A program made the translations under genes and the position numbers. Positions 13,985-16,271 of a stretch of DNA of 16,271 nucleotides are shown here, one piece after another. This stretch comes from Candidatus Poribacteria bacterium WGA-3G (GTDB lineage Bacteria; Poribacteria; WGA-4E; WGA-3G): contig ASZN01000019.1 in the NCBI GenBank assembly GCA_000406005.1, positions 7,725-23,995 of the forward strand, read 5' to 3'. Numbering within the stretch: position 1 is the first letter of the stretch; the number at the start of each line of letters is the position of its first letter. Below the pieces are notes generated by a model. That model saw nothing but the letters and a program-made list of their open reading frames with translations. It was not told where the DNA came from and did not search any database.

Positions 13985-16271
13985 ATGCAAGGACGAAGAC
14001 TCTTATTTTTTATTTTATCGCTCTGTTTCGGATTGCTTGTTCTGGCGTTTGTCGAGGTCCAAGCGCAGCAACAAGCGACCATGCGCGTCGCACAGACCGA
14101 CGATCAAGGTCGGGCAATCCGCTTTGATTTCAACTTTACCAGCCAGGAGCTTAAAGGTGTCCTGGAGTGGCTTTCACGCGAAACAGACCTCACAATTATC
14201 GCAAGTGAAGAAGATATTGAAGATAAAAGATTCTCACTCATTAATCTCACAAATGTGACCATTGAAGAAGTAATCGAACAAATCAAAACTGTCCTCACAC
14301 AATATGATCTCACACTCATCCAAACCGACAGCACGCTCCTAGTCACAACCTTTACGCGCGCCATGGTCACAAAAGGCGTTGTCAAAAGCATTACACCGGA
14401 TCCCGAACTCGTTGATATGACCGATGAGATTCAAACTTATATTATTCAATTGACGAACGTCGTTGCTTCAGAACAGGTAGACCGTCTCAAACCGCTACTC
14501 AATAGACAGGCAAATATTTTTGCGGATACCACAACAAACTCACTTGTCATAACAGATGTTGCCTCGAATATACGACGAATCGTTACAATTCTACAAGTCG
14601 CTGACGAAGGTGAAAGGTCCCCACTAAAGATTCTCGTCGTCCCACTTGCTTATGCGGATGCCAATCGTGTGGCACAAGCACTCACAAACATTTTTCGAGA
14701 AGAAGGTCGCGACGGCGGTAGATCTGAAAGCGGCGCTGCCCGTATGACTGTGGAAGAGGCGAGGGCTGCTGCAGAACAGATGAAGACCGAAGGCACTGGG
14801 TACGAAGTTCTCGATGGCACCATCCAAATTATCCCTGAAACCAACTCCAATTCACTCATCCTCAAAGCCTCTGAAGTAAACCTGGTATTCCTACAAGAAA
14901 TCATCAAGGATCTTGATGTATCACCCACTTCACAGACCGAAATCAAAACTTTTCGACTTAACTACGCAGCCGCTGAGGATGTCGCAGAAACGCTCCAAGA
15001 AGTCCTTACGGGTGAGAATCAAGACAACCGCCGCAGAATGGATGCCTGGGACCGCGCAAGGTTAAGGAACTGGCAACGGGAACAAGGAATCGAGCAACAA
15101 GGGATCGTCGGAGATGTTAACGTCTCTCACAACGATCGACTTAATATTATCGTCGTCTCCTCGGATCCGCGTAACTTCTCTATCATCGAAAAGGTCATTC
15201 AAGAACTCGACCAAGCGGAGACGCAAGAGGAAATTAAGCTCTATTTTCTCAAGTTTGCGGATGCCGAAACCCTCGTTCCCAATCTACAAGACCTCTTTGA
15301 AGGCGGTAGTACTGGACGCGACAGAGAGCGTCCCTGGTGGGAGCGTAGGCGCGATGAACCCACTGAAGGTGGCGGCGGATTTGGTGTACAAGGTGAGGTT
15401 CATCTCGTCGCTGACACACGCCTTAACGCTATTATGATCTCAACGAGTTCACAGAACTTTGAAACAATTGACGCACTTATCGCCAAACTTGATGTCAACA
15501 TGCCGGACCAGGAATGGGGGACCCGCATGTACAAACTCAAATACGCCGATGCTGAAAATATAGCCGCTGTCATCAACAACACCTATCAGGGCAGTTCCAA
15601 CAATCAGGACTTTTTCTTTTTTCTCCCACGAAGCAACCGGAATCAGACGCAAGGTTCGTTGGCAGGTAATGTCACCGCCGAAGCGTATCCTACGTTGAAC
15701 GCTATTATCATCTCGACGGCTACGCAGCGTAACTTCGAGCTTATCACAGAGTTCATCGAATCCATGGATATACCTACGCCGGAGGGTCAAAAAGAGATAA
15801 CAACGACAATTCGACTCGAATACGGAGATGCCACACAACTTGAGACAGTGCTGCAACAGGTGTGGGAAGGTGAAGGAGACGGCGGGTTCAGTATTAGAAG
15901 GTTCTTCCAGTCGGGTGGCGCGCAGCAACAGCAAGATATCAACTCCTTGAGAGGAAAAGTCACCGTCTTCGCTGACGCCGATACCAACTCTCTGATTATT
16001 ACGACGCGGCAACGCTACCTTCCTGATGTTGAAGCCCTCATAAAGAAGTTAGATTTTGTCCGAGGACAAGTCTGGATAGACATCCAAATTCTTGAAGTCA
16101 CACTTGATGAGACGACTAAACTCGGTATTGAGCTCACAGCTCAAGAAAATAAAATTTTCGGTGTATCCCCGGTTCCCGGCAACCCGCTTATCGGTGACCT
16201 CGATGCCCAACTCGGACTCGATCAGGAGATTTCGGGGTTTAATCTCGGTTTAGCGACCAAGGAATACATGG
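13985..16271 (+). CDS. gspD: Outer-membrane secretin GspD with expanded N1 modules (3' end beyond window)
   Basis: The frame stays open from ATG 13985 to the edge, giving 762 residues so far; AAGGA (13971-13975) is the ribosome site. ATG 13980 is out of frame. A signal peptide (1-27, cleavage after VQA) leads to an N0 domain (about 45-120; FNFTSQELKGVLEWLS). Six N1-type modules follow at about 149-207, 214-312, 318-410, 415-504, 510-596 and 604-691. Each has the pattern hydrophobic strand-L-x-Y/F-A-D, a helix, then N-x-L-I-I/V-x-(S/T) and a second helix ending in a Leu/Met-Asp turn. The secretin core begins at about 695 (GQVWIDIQILEVTLDETTKLGIEL). Classical GspD (about 650 residues) has N0 and three such modules. 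The polar inserts in modules 2-6 sit at a similar place in each. GspD forms the export pore, and N0 normally docks to GspC, which is not seen here. Confidence 0.92.
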   Translation, partial: MQGRRLLFFILSLCFGLLVLAFVEVQAQQQATMRVAQTDDQGRAIRFDFNFTSQELKGVLEWLSRETDLTIIASEEDIEDKRFSLINLTNVTIEEVIEQIKTVLTQYDLTLIQTDSTLLVTTFTRAMVTKGVVKSITPDPELVDMTDEIQTYIIQLTNVVASEQVDRLKPLLNRQANIFADTTTNSLVITDVASNIRRIVTILQVADEGERSPLKILVVPLAYADANRVAQALTNIFREEGRDGGRSESGAARMTVEEARAAAEQMKTEGTGYEVLDGTIQIIPETNSNSLILKASEVNLVFLQEIIKDLDVSPTSQTEIKTFRLNYAAAEDVAETLQEVLTGENQDNRRRMDAWDRARLRNWQREQGIEQQGIVGDVNVSHNDRLNIIVVSSDPRNFSIIEKVIQELDQAETQEEIKLYFLKFADAETLVPNLQDLFEGGSTGRDRERPWWERRRDEPTEGGGGFGVQGEVHLVADTRLNAIMISTSSQNFETIDALIAKLDVNMPDQEWGTRMYKLKYADAENIAAVINNTYQGSSNNQDFFFFLPRSNRNQTQGSLAGNVTAEAYPTLNAIIISTATQRNFELITEFIESMDIPTPEGQKEITTTIRLEYGDATQLETVLQQVWEGEGDGGFSIRRFFQSGGAQQQQDINSLRGKVTVFADADTNSLIITTRQRYLPDVEALIKKLDFVRGQVWIDIQILEVTLDETTKLGIELTAQENKIFGVSPVPGNPLIGDLDAQLGLDQEISGFNLGLATKEYM

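Noticed and set aside
13980..14258. A plus-strand 92-codon frame starting 5 bases before gspD
   Set aside because: It starts at ATG 13980 in another frame and gives a Ser/Arg-rich product without domains, while the gspD frame gives a signal peptide and N0 domain.
15449..16012. A 187-codon minus-strand open frame opposite gspD
   Set aside because: It overlaps the continuous gspD frame, which has clear N1 modules. No ribosome site or domain supports it.
1..16271. CRISPR arrays, tRNA/rRNA genes, insertion sequences or phage genes
   Set aside because: I saw no regularly spaced direct repeats, no tRNA-like cloverleaf and no transposase or integrase motifs. The window is densely filled by one operon and its neighbours.

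Overview
The window reads as one long plus-strand block from a Gram-negative-type (two-membrane) bacterium. Its core is a type II secretion system (T2SS) operon in the order gspE-F-G-H-I-J-K-L-M-D, and gspD runs off the right edge. By eye base composition is near 50% GC. Several traits do not look proteobacterial: gspD comes last, gspC is absent from its usual place, GspL is a PilM-type protein with intact actin-fold motifs, several components are oversized, and short GC-rich inverted repeats are scattered through the block. My best guess is an uncultivated lineage such as Candidatus Poribacteria or a relative. That rests on general resemblance and was not checked by any search.

Left part (1-3350). 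The window opens inside the last ~30 codons of a gene whose proline-rich tail resembles the C-terminus of sodium/solute symporters. Two exported proteins follow, each with a strong Shine-Dalgarno: a DUF3352-like protein (112-1827) and a signal-peptide-bearing HEAT-repeat protein (1891-3069). A 281-bp gene-free gap (3070-3350) then holds a GC-rich hairpin and AT-rich DNA that probably contains the promoter of the secretion operon.

Right part (3351-16271). gspE encodes the secretion ATPase and gspF the inner-membrane platform protein. gspG, H, I, J and K encode the major and minor pseudopilins, each with a recognisable prepilin cleavage site; only K lacks Glu at +5. gspL encodes a PilM-like cytoplasmic domain, one membrane helix and a PilN-like periplasmic domain. 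gspM is a PilO/GspM-like assembly protein, and gspD is the outer-membrane secretin. Together they would build a pseudopilus driven by GspE on a GspF/L/M platform, pushing folded periplasmic proteins out through the GspD pore. Prepilin peptidase (gspO) and gspC are not in the window.

The most notable feature is the secretin. After a signal peptide and an N0 domain it carries six consecutive N1-type ring modules before the secretin core begins, where classical GspD has three. Each of the last five modules has a polar insert at a similar place. GspK likewise carries four NxNTA helix-hairpin-helix-like units, and GspM, GspH and GspJ are also enlarged. This suggests a lengthened T2SS. Other points of interest are a small hairpin that could bring a distant Shine-Dalgarno close to the gspL start, a 10-bp perfect inverted repeat inside the leader-peptide codons of gspH, a (GC)7 tract in gspH, and alternating HEAT subtypes on a 36-residue pitch.
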